A stretch of 61,021 bases of DNA, from assembly GCF_000576575.1 (NCBI RefSeq), contig NZ_AWQS01000005.1, positions 1 through 61,021 on the forward strand. The letters are read 5' to 3'. This document shows positions 51,782-60,689 of the stretch, piece after piece. The translations under genes were made by a program, and so were the position numbers. This stretch comes from Intrasporangium chromatireducens Q5-1 (GTDB taxonomy: Bacteria; Actinomycetota; Actinomycetes; Actinomycetales; Dermatophilaceae). Each line of letters begins with the position of its first letter. Positions within the stretch are counted from its first letter, which is position 1. The notes under the pieces were generated by a model. The model was not told the origin of the DNA and ran no database searches. It saw only the letters and a list, made by a program, of their open reading frames with translations.

Positions 51782-53058
51782 CCTCTTCTCGGAGCGACTG
51801 CGCCGGCTGGTCGAGGTGGTCCGGTGTCCGACGATTGTGGGGTGCCCAAGGGCTGGCCAGCAGGTTCATGGCGGCTCTGCTTGCGGTGCTCGTGGCCAGC
51901 ATCATCACCGCCGCGCTTGTCGCCGCTGTCCTCGGCCCGCCGATATTCCACGAGCATTTGATCGAGGCGGGGCACGCGGCGGACTCACCCGAAATCGTGC
52001 ACATCGAGGAGGCGTATCGGGACAGCAGCCTCACCTCGCTGGGCGTCGCCCTGCTCGTCGCCGTCGCGTGTGCGTCCGTCGTGGCGTGGTACCTCAGTCG
52101 CCGCCTACAGATCCCTCTGGGAGCTCTGACCCGCGCGGCGCGGGAGGTCTCCCGCGGGCACTATGACCGTCGCGTCGCCATCACTGGGGCCAGCCGCGAG
52201 CTCGACACGCTGGCGGAGGCGTTCAACACGATGGCCACGCGACTGGAGCAGGTCGAGGACACCCGCCGGCAGCTGCTGGCGGATCTGGCCCACGAGATGC
52301 GCACTCCCGTATCCACGGTCCGCGCCTACAGCGAGGGGCTGCAGGAGGGCGTGGTGGCCTGGGACGAAACCGTTGCAGCTGTTCTGCGTGACCAGAGCGA
52401 TCGCCTGGGACGGCTCGCCGAGGACCTGGAGGACGTGTCACGCGCAGAGGAAGGACGTATCCCGTTGAATCTACGCCCCAGCCGCGTCGGCGACCTCGTC
52501 TGGGTCGCCGCCGACGCGGCCCGCGCCGCGTACCAGCTGAAGGGTGTCAACCTGGTAGTCGACGTAGACCGGGCCGCCGGCCTCCGCGTGGATGTTGATG
52601 TTCAACGCTTCGGGCAGATCATCGCCAATCTGCTCGGCAACGCGCTGCGGCACACCCCCGAAGGGGGGACGGTGTTGGTGGTTGCCTTCCGTGATCGGGC
52701 CGAGGTGGTCTTCCGCGTGACGGACAACGGCGACGGCATTCCTGCCGAGCAGTTGCCGCACGTGTTCGAGCGGTTCTACCGGGGCGACACCGCCCGCGAC
52801 CGAACACAGGGCGGCGCAGGGATCGGCCTGACCATCAGCCGGGCCCTCGCGGACGCGCTCGGCGGCTCGCTCACGGCGTCTAGTCCTGGCCCCGGGCAGG
52901 GGTCGACCTTCACGATGACGCTGCCCACCACATCAACCGGACGCGGCGTACGACACACCACCCTTGCCACGCCCGAGGCTGCCGCCATCATCGAGGCGAC
53001 CCACCTCGGACTCCGCCGCTCCACCGCGCCTCGGTCAGCCCCACAGGAGATGCCATGA
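51778..53058 (+). CDS. Sensor histidine kinase of two-component system 2
   Basis: A 426-residue kinase: helix 1 (about residues 28-52), a loop with FHEHLIEAGHAADSP and VHIEEAYRD, helix 2, HAMP, HisKA with DLAHEMRTPVS and HATPase with NALRHTPEGG and GAGIGLTISRALAD. The sensor loop matches that of kinase 1 in length and in its histidines, so both probably sense the same ligand. The C-terminal 40 residues are a divergent tail. The stop overlaps the M23 peptidase start. Confidence 0.88.
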   Translation: MTSSRSDCAGWSRWSGVRRLWGAQGLASRFMAALLAVLVASIITAALVAAVLGPPIFHEHLIEAGHAADSPEIVHIEEAYRDSSLTSLGVALLVAVACASVVAWYLSRRLQIPLGALTRAAREVSRGHYDRRVAITGASRELDTLAEAFNTMATRLEQVEDTRRQLLADLAHEMRTPVSTVRAYSEGLQEGVVAWDETVAAVLRDQSDRLGRLAEDLEDVSRAEEGRIPLNLRPSRVGDLVWVAADAARAAYQLKGVNLVVDVDRAAGLRVDVDVQRFGQIIANLLGNALRHTPEGGTVLVVAFRDRAEVVFRVTDNGDGIPAEQLPHVFERFYRGDTARDRTQGGAGIGLTISRALADALGGSLTASSPGPGQGSTFTMTLPTTSTGRGVRHTTLATPEAAAIIEATHLGLRRSTAPRSAPQEMP

Positions 53059-54560
53059 TCCCCCTGGGACTTCGCTACCAACGCGAACCCTGCCCTCTCT
53101 CGTCCATGATCGTTGACACGCTCGCCGCCAACCGGGGGCGCCATCCCCATGTCGCTGCGCCCCCGTTCGCGCCTTCGGCGGCATCACCGCGCTGGCGCCG
53201 CGCGGTATGCGTCGCCCTGATTGCGCTCTTCACCGGGGTCCTGGGCTGGCCCGCGGCGGCGGACAGCATCGAGGATAAGAAGCGGGAGGCTGATCGGGAC
53301 GCCGCCCGGCTCCAGCAGGCCCTCCGGGACACGGGGGCGGAACTGGCTGCCTCGTACCTGGCGCTGAAGGGCACCGAGGCCCGCCTCACCCAAGCCCAGG
53401 AGCAGTTGACCAGGGCGCAGCAGGCCCTGGACGTCTCGACCGAAGCAGCGCGCTCCGCCTTGGCAGTCAAGGAGCACGCGCTCGATGCGGAACGGCAGGC
53501 CAAGGCTCGATACGAGGCGGATGCGCAGAGGCTGGCGGAGGCGGCCACCAGACAACAACGAGCTACCGAGCAGCGTTCCCTCGATGCGGCACGGTTGGCT
53601 GCCACCCAGGACGCCCTCGACGCGTACGCAGCCGAGGTCTTTCAATCTGGTCAGCCCTCCCCGCAGCTGAGCCTGATGCTCGGCATGTCCTCACTACAGA
53701 CGGTGTCCGAGCGCACGGCCCTGGCCGACATCGCCAGCCAGATCGGTGCTGATGCCATCGATCGGGTGAGCGCCGCTGTCAGCGAGGGTCGGGCAACACA
53801 GGCCTATCTGTCGGCGGTGGCCCGAGAGGTCCGCGCTCTGCGGGATGAGTCGCGTCGCTCGTGGAACGCGGCGCAGGCCGCGACACGAACCGCTGCCTCC
53901 GCCGCCACTCAAGCCGAGAGCGCGAAGCAGAACGCGGCCACGGCACGTGGCAACGCGGCCGCTGCGCGAGCATTCTTGGTAGGGCTGCGCTCCACGCAGA
54001 CACGCCAGACGCAGGAGCTCGCCGCCCGCAAGGCCCAGGAAGAGCGCCAGCTGGCCGCCAAGCAAGCAGATGCGCGGCGTCTTCAGGCTGTGCTGACCGA
54101 GCGCGCCCGGATCGCCCGACAGGCCGAGCAACGTCAGCCGTCCATTCCGCCTGTCACGGCATCGGGCAGGCTGGCTGGCCCGGTCGCCGGCGAGGTCACC
54201 TCCCCATACGGGATGCGGTGGCACCCCGTCCTGCAGAAGTGGATGCTCCACGACGGGCTCGATATCGCAGCCGCATGCGGGACCCCTGTCTATGCTGCTG
54301 CTGACGGCCAGGTCATCCGTGCCGGGTGGAACTCGAGCGGCTGGGGCAACCAGGTTCTCGTCGATCACGGTATCCGCCGCGGCGTCGACCTCGTCACCAG
54401 CTACAACCACCTGTCGCGGATCGCACGGTTCAGTGGTCCCGTCCGCCGGGGCCAACTGATCGGGTCTGTGGGCACGACGGGGTTCTCGACCGGCTGCCAT
54501 CTCCACTTCGGCGCCTACGAGGACGGCCGTCCCGTGAACCCGCGCGCATGGCTCGGATGA
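53055..54560 (+). CDS. Secreted M23 (LytM-type) peptidase with long coiled coil
   Basis: A 501-residue protein: a 50-residue leader, signal helix (VCVALIALFTGVLGWPAAA), a long coiled coil (about residues 75-360, Ala/Gln/Arg-rich) and a C-terminal M23 domain. Zinc and catalytic motifs are present: LHDGLDIAA (H-x3-D) and CHLHFG (H-x-H). The layout is that of EnvC/NlpD-like or RipA-like wall proteins. It cuts, or directs others to cut, peptidoglycan. Start at 53055 overlaps the kinase stop (ATGA), so it is co-expressed with two-component system 2; an internal ATG at 53106 is another possible start. Confidence 0.85.
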   Translation: MIPLGLRYQREPCPLSSMIVDTLAANRGRHPHVAAPPFAPSAASPRWRRAVCVALIALFTGVLGWPAAADSIEDKKREADRDAARLQQALRDTGAELAASYLALKGTEARLTQAQEQLTRAQQALDVSTEAARSALAVKEHALDAERQAKARYEADAQRLAEAATRQQRATEQRSLDAARLAATQDALDAYAAEVFQSGQPSPQLSLMLGMSSLQTVSERTALADIASQIGADAIDRVSAAVSEGRATQAYLSAVAREVRALRDESRRSWNAAQAATRTAASAATQAESAKQNAATARGNAAAARAFLVGLRSTQTRQTQELAARKAQEERQLAAKQADARRLQAVLTERARIARQAEQRQPSIPPVTASGRLAGPVAGEVTSPYGMRWHPVLQKWMLHDGLDIAAACGTPVYAAADGQVIRAGWNSSGWGNQVLVDHGIRRGVDLVTSYNHLSRIARFSGPVRRGQLIGSVGTTGFSTGCHLHFGAYEDGRPVNPRAWLG

Positions 54561-54663
54561 TCCGTCCTCGCCTCCGGGCCGTCGCCCGTGGCCTGTCAAC
54601 GCGTGGTGCAGGTCCTACCCCGTGAAGGGCTTGACAGTGTCCACCCTTTCTGAGAGGGCTGCA

Positions 54664-56406
54664 ATGAACATCCGACCGCCGGGCGCAACGCCGTTAAATG
54701 GCACGGCTTCGGCTATGGCCAGACCCGGCCGGATCGCTGCACTGCTCATCGGCATGCGTTACCTCCGGTCTGTGGTGTTCCTGTGCCGCAGTCTCATTGC
54801 GCTACTGGCCGGTGGCCTCATGTTTCTGGCCTTTCCCACGTTCAACGTGTGGGTGGCCGCGCCCCTGTCCACAGCGGCGCTGGCTCTCGTCCTGACCGGG
54901 ACAGGCCCTCGGCGAGGACTGGTCCTGGGCCTGATCGCCGGGTCGTCCTTCTTCCTGCCGAGCCTTCACTGGTCCGGGATCTACGTCGGGCCGGTGCCAT
55001 GGGTCGCACTGTCCCTATTGGAAGCGCTCTTCCTCGGTCTCGCCGGCGCGCTGTATGGGTGGTTGAGCCGTGCTGGCGCGGTACGGCCGGTCGCGTTCGC
55101 CCTCGTATGGGTTGTTGTTGAGGGTCTGCGGTCACGGACGCCCTACGGTGGCTTCCCATGGCTGAAGCTGGCGTTCAGCCAGGCCGACTCGCCCTTCGGT
55201 CGGCTTGTCGCCATCGGCGGCACCCCGTTCGTGGCGTTCATCGTGGCGCTCACCGGTGCACTGGTCGGTCGGTGTGTCCAGCACGTTCTGCTCGCCCACC
55301 GGGGCACGGCCGTCGGCCGCCACACGGCGAGGACGCGAGCGGTGGTCGCATTGGGCGCTGTGGCGGGTCTGTCCGTGTCGGGGTACGCCGTGGCGTTACC
55401 GCTCGACGGGCCGACGGCCCGGCTTCTCGGGGTCCAGGGAAACGTTCCGCAGCCCGGGCTGGACTTCAATGCCGAAAGGCGGGCTGTGCTGGACAACCAC
55501 GTTGAGGCTACGCTGCGCGCCCAGCGGGACGTGGCGTCCGGGCGTACGCCCAGACCGGATCTGGTGGTGTGGCCCGAGAATGCCTCGGACATCGACCCGC
55601 TGCGTAACGCCGATGCCCGCTCGCTGATCGATGGGACCGTTGCCGCGCTAGGCGTCCCGCTGATCGTCGGAGGTCTTCTCGAAGAGCCCGAGGACCGGCT
55701 CTCCAACGTCTCGCTGCTCTTCGAACCGGGCCGCGGCAACACCGCACGCTACGTCAAGCAGCACCCCGTGCCGTTTGCTGAATACATCCCGAACCGCGAC
55801 TTCTGGCGCACCTTCAGCAAGCAAGTCGACCTGGTCCGGCGAGACATCGTGGCCGGCGACACCACGGGCATCTTCACTACCGCGGCGGCCGGCGGCTCCC
55901 AGATCAGGGCTGGGCTCGCGATCTGCTTCGAAGTCGCCTACGACGCCCTCATGCGTGACGCAGTCGAACAGGGCGCGAACGTCCTCGTGGTGCAGACCAA
56001 CAACGCCACGTTCGGCTTCACGGCCGAATCCGCGCAACAGTTGGCGATCAGCCGCATCCGCGCCATGGAGTTCGGGCGAGCCGTGGTCCACATCTCGACG
56101 GTCGGCCAAAGCGCGCTCATCAAGCCAGACGGGACCGCCACCCAGACAACGGCCCTGTTCACGCAGCAGGTCATCCAAGGTGACCTCCCGCTCCGGGAGC
56201 AGCTCACCCTTGCCGCTCGCCTCGGCGACCTTCCGGAGTGGTCGGCCGTGCTGACGCTGGCGGCCCTCGTGGCATGGTCATCCAGGCCACTGAGCAGGCA
56301 GCGTCGCGCCATTGAGCTCGAGACACGCCTGTCCCGTGCGCGACCCGGAGAGAACAACGCGCAGCATGCACGTGCCTCCGGGCGGTTCCGGACCAGCCAT
56401 GAATAA
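54664..56406 (+). CDS. lnt: Apolipoprotein N-acyltransferase
   Basis: A 580-residue enzyme: about seven helices in the first 260 residues, then a nitrilase-like domain with the catalytic triad Glu305 (VVWPENAS), Lys365 (YVKQHPVPFAEYIP) and Cys421 (AICFEVAY). PFAEYIP is the family loop motif. Lnt adds the third acyl chain to lipoprotein N-termini; actinomycetes have such enzymes. The ATG at 54664 with GAGAGGG just upstream is preferred to GTG 54622. It follows the M23 peptidase on the same strand. Confidence 0.9.
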   Translation: MNIRPPGATPLNGTASAMARPGRIAALLIGMRYLRSVVFLCRSLIALLAGGLMFLAFPTFNVWVAAPLSTAALALVLTGTGPRRGLVLGLIAGSSFFLPSLHWSGIYVGPVPWVALSLLEALFLGLAGALYGWLSRAGAVRPVAFALVWVVVEGLRSRTPYGGFPWLKLAFSQADSPFGRLVAIGGTPFVAFIVALTGALVGRCVQHVLLAHRGTAVGRHTARTRAVVALGAVAGLSVSGYAVALPLDGPTARLLGVQGNVPQPGLDFNAERRAVLDNHVEATLRAQRDVASGRTPRPDLVVWPENASDIDPLRNADARSLIDGTVAALGVPLIVGGLLEEPEDRLSNVSLLFEPGRGNTARYVKQHPVPFAEYIPNRDFWRTFSKQVDLVRRDIVAGDTTGIFTTAAAGGSQIRAGLAICFEVAYDALMRDAVEQGANVLVVQTNNATFGFTAESAQQLAISRIRAMEFGRAVVHISTVGQSALIKPDGTATQTTALFTQQVIQGDLPLREQLTLAARLGDLPEWSAVLTLAALVAWSSRPLSRQRRAIELETRLSRARPGENNAQHARASGRFRTSHE

Positions 56407-56415
56407 GGCGGCGCG

Positions 56416-56906
56416 ATGACAGGCTCGGTGACGGGCGCTCCGGGGTTGGCCCGGGAGCTGGCCGGCGTGGCGCGTGCGGCGAGCGACCTCCTCGTGGGCA
56501 GCGACGTCATGGCGGTGGTGGTGTTAGCCGCCTCGGCCGGAGCGTGGCTGCTTGCCGGCTGGGTTCAGATGAGGGCGGCGGCACCAGAGGTCTCACACGG
56601 GCGATGTCTCCTTGCCAGGGCCGACCTGCTCGTGGCGCCATCCCTGACCGACCGGGCACGGGCCAGCTCCGGGGCGGCGCTGAGCTGGCCGCGGCAGCCG
56701 CCGGCGTCACTCTCGCCCTCCTCGTGCCTGCGTCCGTCATCGCGTCGGTGTATCTCGTTCTCGCAGGCCACCCGCCGGCCGGCGCCGCCGGAGGGCTCGT
56801 GGCGCTGACGGCCCTCGCCGGACTGACCGGGCTGTTCCTTTCGGCCAGGGGCGTCACCCGCATCCCGGACGCAGTCGGTGGCTGGCGGTACGCGGTCCGC
56901 ATCTGA
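56416..56906 (+). pseudogene. Membrane protein gene with a frameshift
   Basis: The first part (from ATG 56416) gives LARELAGVARAASDLLVGSD and a helix (VMAVVVLAASAGAWLLAGWV), then RADLLVAPSLTDRARA. Near 56670-56690 the frame changes and continues AELAAAAAGVTLALLVPASV, IASVYLVLAGHPPAGAAG and GLTGLFLSARGVTRI to TGA at 56904-56906. Together this is a membrane protein of about 160 residues with four helices. No family recognised. A single-base indel in a GC-rich stretch may be a sequence error. Confidence 0.55.
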
Positions 56907-56991
56907 CTGCAGCAGCCGCTGTCGGCGAGGTCGCGGTGGCGGTGACAACGACGATGACGGCGTGGGCACTGACCCACACCGAGGCACGGCC

Positions 56992-57924
56992 GTGAGCCTG
57001 CTCGAGGTCGGACTGGCGGGCGTCGTGGCCCGCGGCCTGACCCTGACCCGGACCCCACGAGCGGGTCTGGCGCTCGCTGACGGGGCGTTCTTCGCGACGC
57101 TTCTGGGTGCGGGTCTGTCGGCGGGGGTGTCGCTGGCGACGGTCGCAGTCTGGAGAGCTGGCCTGGGTCTTGCGCGGCTTGTAGCCGTCGTTGGCGGACG
57201 CGGTCGTGCGCGCTCCCCCACGTCGGTGGGGCTACCCAGCGAGCCGACCGGCTCCCCCCTCGGGGAGTGGCTGCACCGAACCGCCTTCCGGGTCCTCGCG
57301 TCCCTGCCACCTCGGCTGGCCCGACGCACCCGGGCCGGCGTGTTCAAGGTGCTGTTCTCGTTGTCGGAGGACCCGTGGCGTTACGACATGCTTCCCTATG
57401 AGCGACGGAAGCGGGTGGCGCTGGTGGACGGTGTCCCGCCTGCGGCAGGCGACGCCGGCCCCATCGTTGAGCTCGGCTGCGCCGATGGCCACAACTTACA
57501 AGCTCTCGCCGATGGGTACCCGCACACCAGGATTGTCGGGCTCGACATCAGCCCGCTCGCCGTGACAGCTGCCCGCCGGCGGACCGCCCACCAGTCTCAC
57601 GTGCAGGTCGAGCAGGCCGATGCCCGTGGCGCGGGGGCAGCGCTGCAAGCTGTCGGCGTCAGCTCGATCGCAGTCCTGGTCGTTGCAGAGGTGCTCTACT
57701 ACCTGGGAGGCCCGGCCCAGTTGGCTGTGGAGTTGAAGACGCTGGCACCACTGCTGAAGCCGTCAGCTGTGCTCATCCTCGTCCACGGAACCAGCGACGC
57801 CGAACGCCTCCACCCGGCTGCCGTGACCGCCTTGGACTGCAGCACCACAGATCGAGTGATCATTGACGACCCCTACCGCCCCTTCGTCGTAGAGACCGCC
57901 CGAGCGTCGGATGACCCCCACTGA
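56992..57924 (+). CDS. Class I SAM-dependent methyltransferase with hydrophobic N-terminus
   Basis: A 310-residue protein. The first 65 residues are hydrophobic (ADGAFFATLLGAGLSAGVSL) and probably bind membrane. A NodS-like methyltransferase domain follows: EDPWRYDMLPYERRKRVALV (about residue 125), motif I PIVELGCADGHNLQAL, then IVGLDISPLAV and VLVVAEVLYYLGG. The methyl acceptor is unknown. GTG at 56992 has GAGG seven bases ahead. A terminator hairpin follows at 57952. Confidence 0.78.
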   Translation: MSLLEVGLAGVVARGLTLTRTPRAGLALADGAFFATLLGAGLSAGVSLATVAVWRAGLGLARLVAVVGGRGRARSPTSVGLPSEPTGSPLGEWLHRTAFRVLASLPPRLARRTRAGVFKVLFSLSEDPWRYDMLPYERRKRVALVDGVPPAAGDAGPIVELGCADGHNLQALADGYPHTRIVGLDISPLAVTAARRRTAHQSHVQVEQADARGAGAALQAVGVSSIAVLVVAEVLYYLGGPAQLAVELKTLAPLLKPSAVLILVHGTSDAERLHPAAVTALDCSTTDRVIIDDPYRPFVVETARASDDPH

Positions 57925-57951
57925 TCCACGTTGGTGCGTGGTCAACCAACA

Positions 57952-57991
57952 GGGCGGTGGGACGGTCATGCGAGAAACCGTTCCACCGCCC
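57952..57991 (+). terminator. Terminator hairpin after the methyltransferase gene
   Basis: GGGCGGTGGGACGGT (57952-57966) pairs with ACCGTTCCACCGCCC (57977-57991), 15 pairs with one G-T, around a 10-base loop, 27 bases after the stop. Confidence 0.75.
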
Positions 57992-58444
57992 GCTGCAGCA
58001 CCACTGGGGGAAGTCGTGCCGCAGCCCGGGCCGGTGTCATCTTCTGTCCGTCGGCCTGGCGTTGATTGCGATGTCCAGCCTCCCTCGGAGAGCCGATAGG
58101 AACGATGTGCGTTTGATGAAGATCCTGTGCTATCTCGGCAGGGGCGTCGGCCAGTCGACGCTGAGCGCCGAGTCGGATCGAGCCGGCGTAGCGCCACGTC
58201 GCCGACCGACCACACGTGACGGGGAGTCAGGGGATGCCCGCAGTGAACGGTTCAAGGGTCAATTCCGGCGACCCAGTCCGTCAATCGCAGACTCAGTTGT
58301 TACCGTTTCGGCAGCGGATGTCAAGAAGGATTCGCCCGAGCCAGCCGCGAAGAGGCCCTGCGACACTGGGCCGCAGAACGAGCAAACACACCGGGCGGAC
58401 GGCGCGGCCGTCCTCGCCGGTTCACCCCTCAGGAGTTAGCACCC
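57992..58444. other. Intergenic stretch with one weak CopR-like box
   Basis: About 450 bases before the DUF3105 gene. No conserved reading frame was found. At 58104-58123 the sequence TGTGCGTTT-GA-TGAAGATCC has one good half site and one poor one. It faces the wrong way for the downstream plus-strand gene by the rule of the other boxes, so it is doubtful. Confidence 0.35.
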
Positions 58445-59083
58445 ATGGCACGCACCCCGACCCCACGCCCGGGCAGCCGAGAGGAGCGTCGCGAGCGAGC
58501 CGCCGCCATGCGCGCGGCCGAACGCGCGCGTGAGCGTCGCCGCACCATCGCGCTTTGGGCCTCGATCACGGCGGTCGTTGCCGCCATCGCCGTCGCGGTG
58601 ACGCTTGTCATCGTGCGCGAGCAGGCGAGCCGGCCGGCGCTCGACGCGGTCAGGTCCTTCACGGTGGCCCAAGGGCACGTCACCACGCCCGTGACCTACC
58701 CGCAGACGCCGCCTGCCGGGGGCGAGCATGCACCGGTGTGGCTCAACTGCGGCGTCTACTCGCAGCCTGTGCCGAACGAGAACGCCGTGCACTCCCTGGA
58801 GCACGGAGCGGTCTGGGTCACCTACCGGCCGGACCTGCCCAAGGACCAAGTGGCGGCCTTGGCGAAGGAGCTGCCCGACACCTACGTGGTGCTCTCACCA
58901 TACCCGGGGCTCCGCGCCCCAATCGTCGCTTCCGCCTGGGGCAAGCAGCTCGAGCTCACGGGCGTCGACGACCCGCGTCTGCCTGAGTTCGTCAAGGAAT
59001 ACCGTCAGGGCCCGCAGACGCCTGAGCGGGGCGCCGCCTGCACCGGCGGAACGGACGGCACGAGCTCCCCTGCAGGGCGGTGA
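58445..59083 (+). CDS. DUF3105 membrane-anchored protein
   Basis: A 212-residue protein: a long basic N-terminal stretch (RERAAAMRAAERARERRR), one helix (IALWASITAVVAAIAVAVTL) and an extracytoplasmic DUF3105 domain with YPQTPPAGGEHAPVWLNCGV and AVHSLEHGAVWVTYRP. The conserved His and Cys suggest metal binding; the family often stands beside DUF305 genes in actinomycetes. A DUF305 gene does not follow here. Function unknown. Confidence 0.82.
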   Translation: MARTPTPRPGSREERRERAAAMRAAERARERRRTIALWASITAVVAAIAVAVTLVIVREQASRPALDAVRSFTVAQGHVTTPVTYPQTPPAGGEHAPVWLNCGVYSQPVPNENAVHSLEHGAVWVTYRPDLPKDQVAALAKELPDTYVVLSPYPGLRAPIVASAWGKQLELTGVDDPRLPEFVKEYRQGPQTPERGAACTGGTDGTSSPAGR

Positions 59084-59285
59084 ACGGACCAACTTGCGGG
59101 CCGCGCTCCTGCCCATCGGCAAGGCGGAGGCCGTCGCGGCCCTCAGCGCCGGCACTGAATCGGTCCGCCGAACAACTCAACAGGCAGGGAACGGTGCCGC
59201 GCATCCGCCATCACCTCGCCGGCCCCGCAGGCGTGGCCCAATACCTCTCTGGTTATGGTCATGAGTCGAACATCAAGGAGCGTGG

Positions 59286-59942
59286 ATGAAGTCACCGGAC
59301 ATGTTGCCCGACGCAGGCCTGCACCACCGGATCCGCCCGGTCGGCCGACGGACGGTGGTGCGGTGGGGCGTAGTCGTGCTGGCCGGGGCGGCGATCACCC
59401 TGACCGCGGCGTGCTCGTCGGACCCCAACTCGATCGAGGCCCAGGCGAAGGCCGGCGACCGGAAGGGGTACATCTCGGGCGACGGCACGATCGAGCAGAT
59501 CGACCCGGGTCAGCGCGGCAGTGCGGTTGCGCTGGTCGGGACGACGCTCGAGGGCAGGCCCTGGTCGATGGAGGGCGTGAAGGGCAAGGTCATGGTGGTG
59601 AACGTGTGGGGTTCTTGGTGCCCGCCGTGCATCGAGGAGACACCGGCGCTGGAGAAGGCGTGGGAGCGGATGCAGGCCAAGGGGCTGGATGTCGGGTTCA
59701 TCGGCCTGGACACGCAGGAGAGCCCGGAGTCGGGGCTGGCGTTCCAGCGTGCGAACAAGGTCACCTACCCGTCGCTGGCCTATGACGGGGGCGTGCCGCT
59801 GATCGCGTTGCAGGGCAAGGCGGTGGCGACGCCGACGACGCTGGTGCTGGACCGCAAGGGGCGTATCGCGGCGCGGGTTTCCGGCCCGGTGACGCGGGCG
59901 ACTCTTGAAGGGCTCGTCGACGATGTGCTGGCCGAGGGCTGA
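59286..59942 (+). CDS. TlpA/ResA-like thiol-disulfide lipoprotein
   Basis: A 218-residue lipoprotein: basic start, hydrophobic segment and lipobox TAACS (Cys43), then a thioredoxin-fold domain with NVWGSWCPPCIEETPAL (active-site WCPPC) and the cis-Pro region ATPTTLVLD. It reduces apocytochrome c haem-binding cysteines. It lies three bases ahead of ccdA, followed by resB, a standard System II cytochrome c maturation set. Confidence 0.88.
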   Translation: MKSPDMLPDAGLHHRIRPVGRRTVVRWGVVVLAGAAITLTAACSSDPNSIEAQAKAGDRKGYISGDGTIEQIDPGQRGSAVALVGTTLEGRPWSMEGVKGKVMVVNVWGSWCPPCIEETPALEKAWERMQAKGLDVGFIGLDTQESPESGLAFQRANKVTYPSLAYDGGVPLIALQGKAVATPTTLVLDRKGRIAARVSGPVTRATLEGLVDDVLAEG

Positions 59943-59945
59943 GGC

Positions 59946-60689
59946 GTGTCCCCGGACGTGCTGACCGGGTCGGTCGTCGTGGCGGCGGCCGTCGCACTGG
60001 CGGCGGGGTTTGTCTCGTTCGCGTCGCCGTGCGTGCTGCCGCTCGTGCCGGGCTTCCTCGGCTATGTCACCGGTCTGGGTGACGTGTCCCTGAAGGACCG
60101 CTCGCGGGGCCGGCTCGTGCTCGGGGCGTTGCTGTTCGTCCTGGGCTTCTCCGCCGTCTTCCTCGCGATGGCGTTCGGCTTCTCGGTGCTCGGCCTGGCG
60201 TTGCAGGCCCAGCGCGGGCTCCTGATGCGGGTCGGTGGGGTTGTCGTCATCGTCACCGCGCTGCTGTTCCTCGGCCTCGGGAAGGGGTATGCCGCCCAGC
60301 TGGCCTGGCGGCCCAGGGCCGGCCTCGCCGGGGCGCCGTTGCTCGGGGCGGTCTTCGGGATCGGGTGGAGCCCCTGCCTGGGCCCGACCCTCGGGGCGAT
60401 CTATGCGATGACCGCGCCGCTGAGCGCGGGGTCGGGCACCGTCGGTCGTGGGATGGTGCTCGCGGTCGCCTACTGCCTGGGCCTCGGCGTGCCGTTCCTG
60501 CTGATGGCCGCGGCGTGGGAGAAGGCCGGCCGGGCCAGTGCCTGGCTGCGCCGCCGCCAGCGCGCGATCCAGCTCGTCGGGGGACTGGTCCTGCTGCTGG
60601 TCGGGGTCATGCTCGTCACCGGCCTGTGGGAGACCGTCATGGTTTGGCTGCAGGTCCACTTCATCGGCACCTTCCGGACGGTTCTGTAG
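59946..60689 (+). CDS. ccdA: Cytochrome c biogenesis protein CcdA
   Basis: A 247-residue membrane protein with six helices. The redox cysteines lie in [17 protein letters not shown] (helix 1) and [19 protein letters not shown] (helix 4), the CcdA hallmarks. It passes electrons from cytoplasmic thioredoxin to the TlpA-like lipoprotein. GTG start three bases after the previous stop. Confidence 0.92.
   Translation: MSPDVLTGSVVVAAAVALAAGFVSFASPCVLPLVPGFLGYVTGLGDVSLKDRSRGRLVLGALLFVLGFSAVFLAMAFGFSVLGLALQAQRGLLMRVGGVVVIVTALLFLGLGKGYAAQLAWRPRAGLAGAPLLGAVFGIGWSPCLGPTLGAIYAMTAPLSAGSGTVGRGMVLAVAYCLGLGVPFLLMAAAWEKAGRASAWLRRRQRAIQLVGGLVLLLVGVMLVTGLWETVMVWLQVHFIGTFRTVL

Noticed and set aside
58104-58123. 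CopR-like box upstream of the DUF3105 gene
   Set aside because: Only one half site is good, and its orientation is opposite to what the other boxes would require; kept only as a remark in the intergenic entry.
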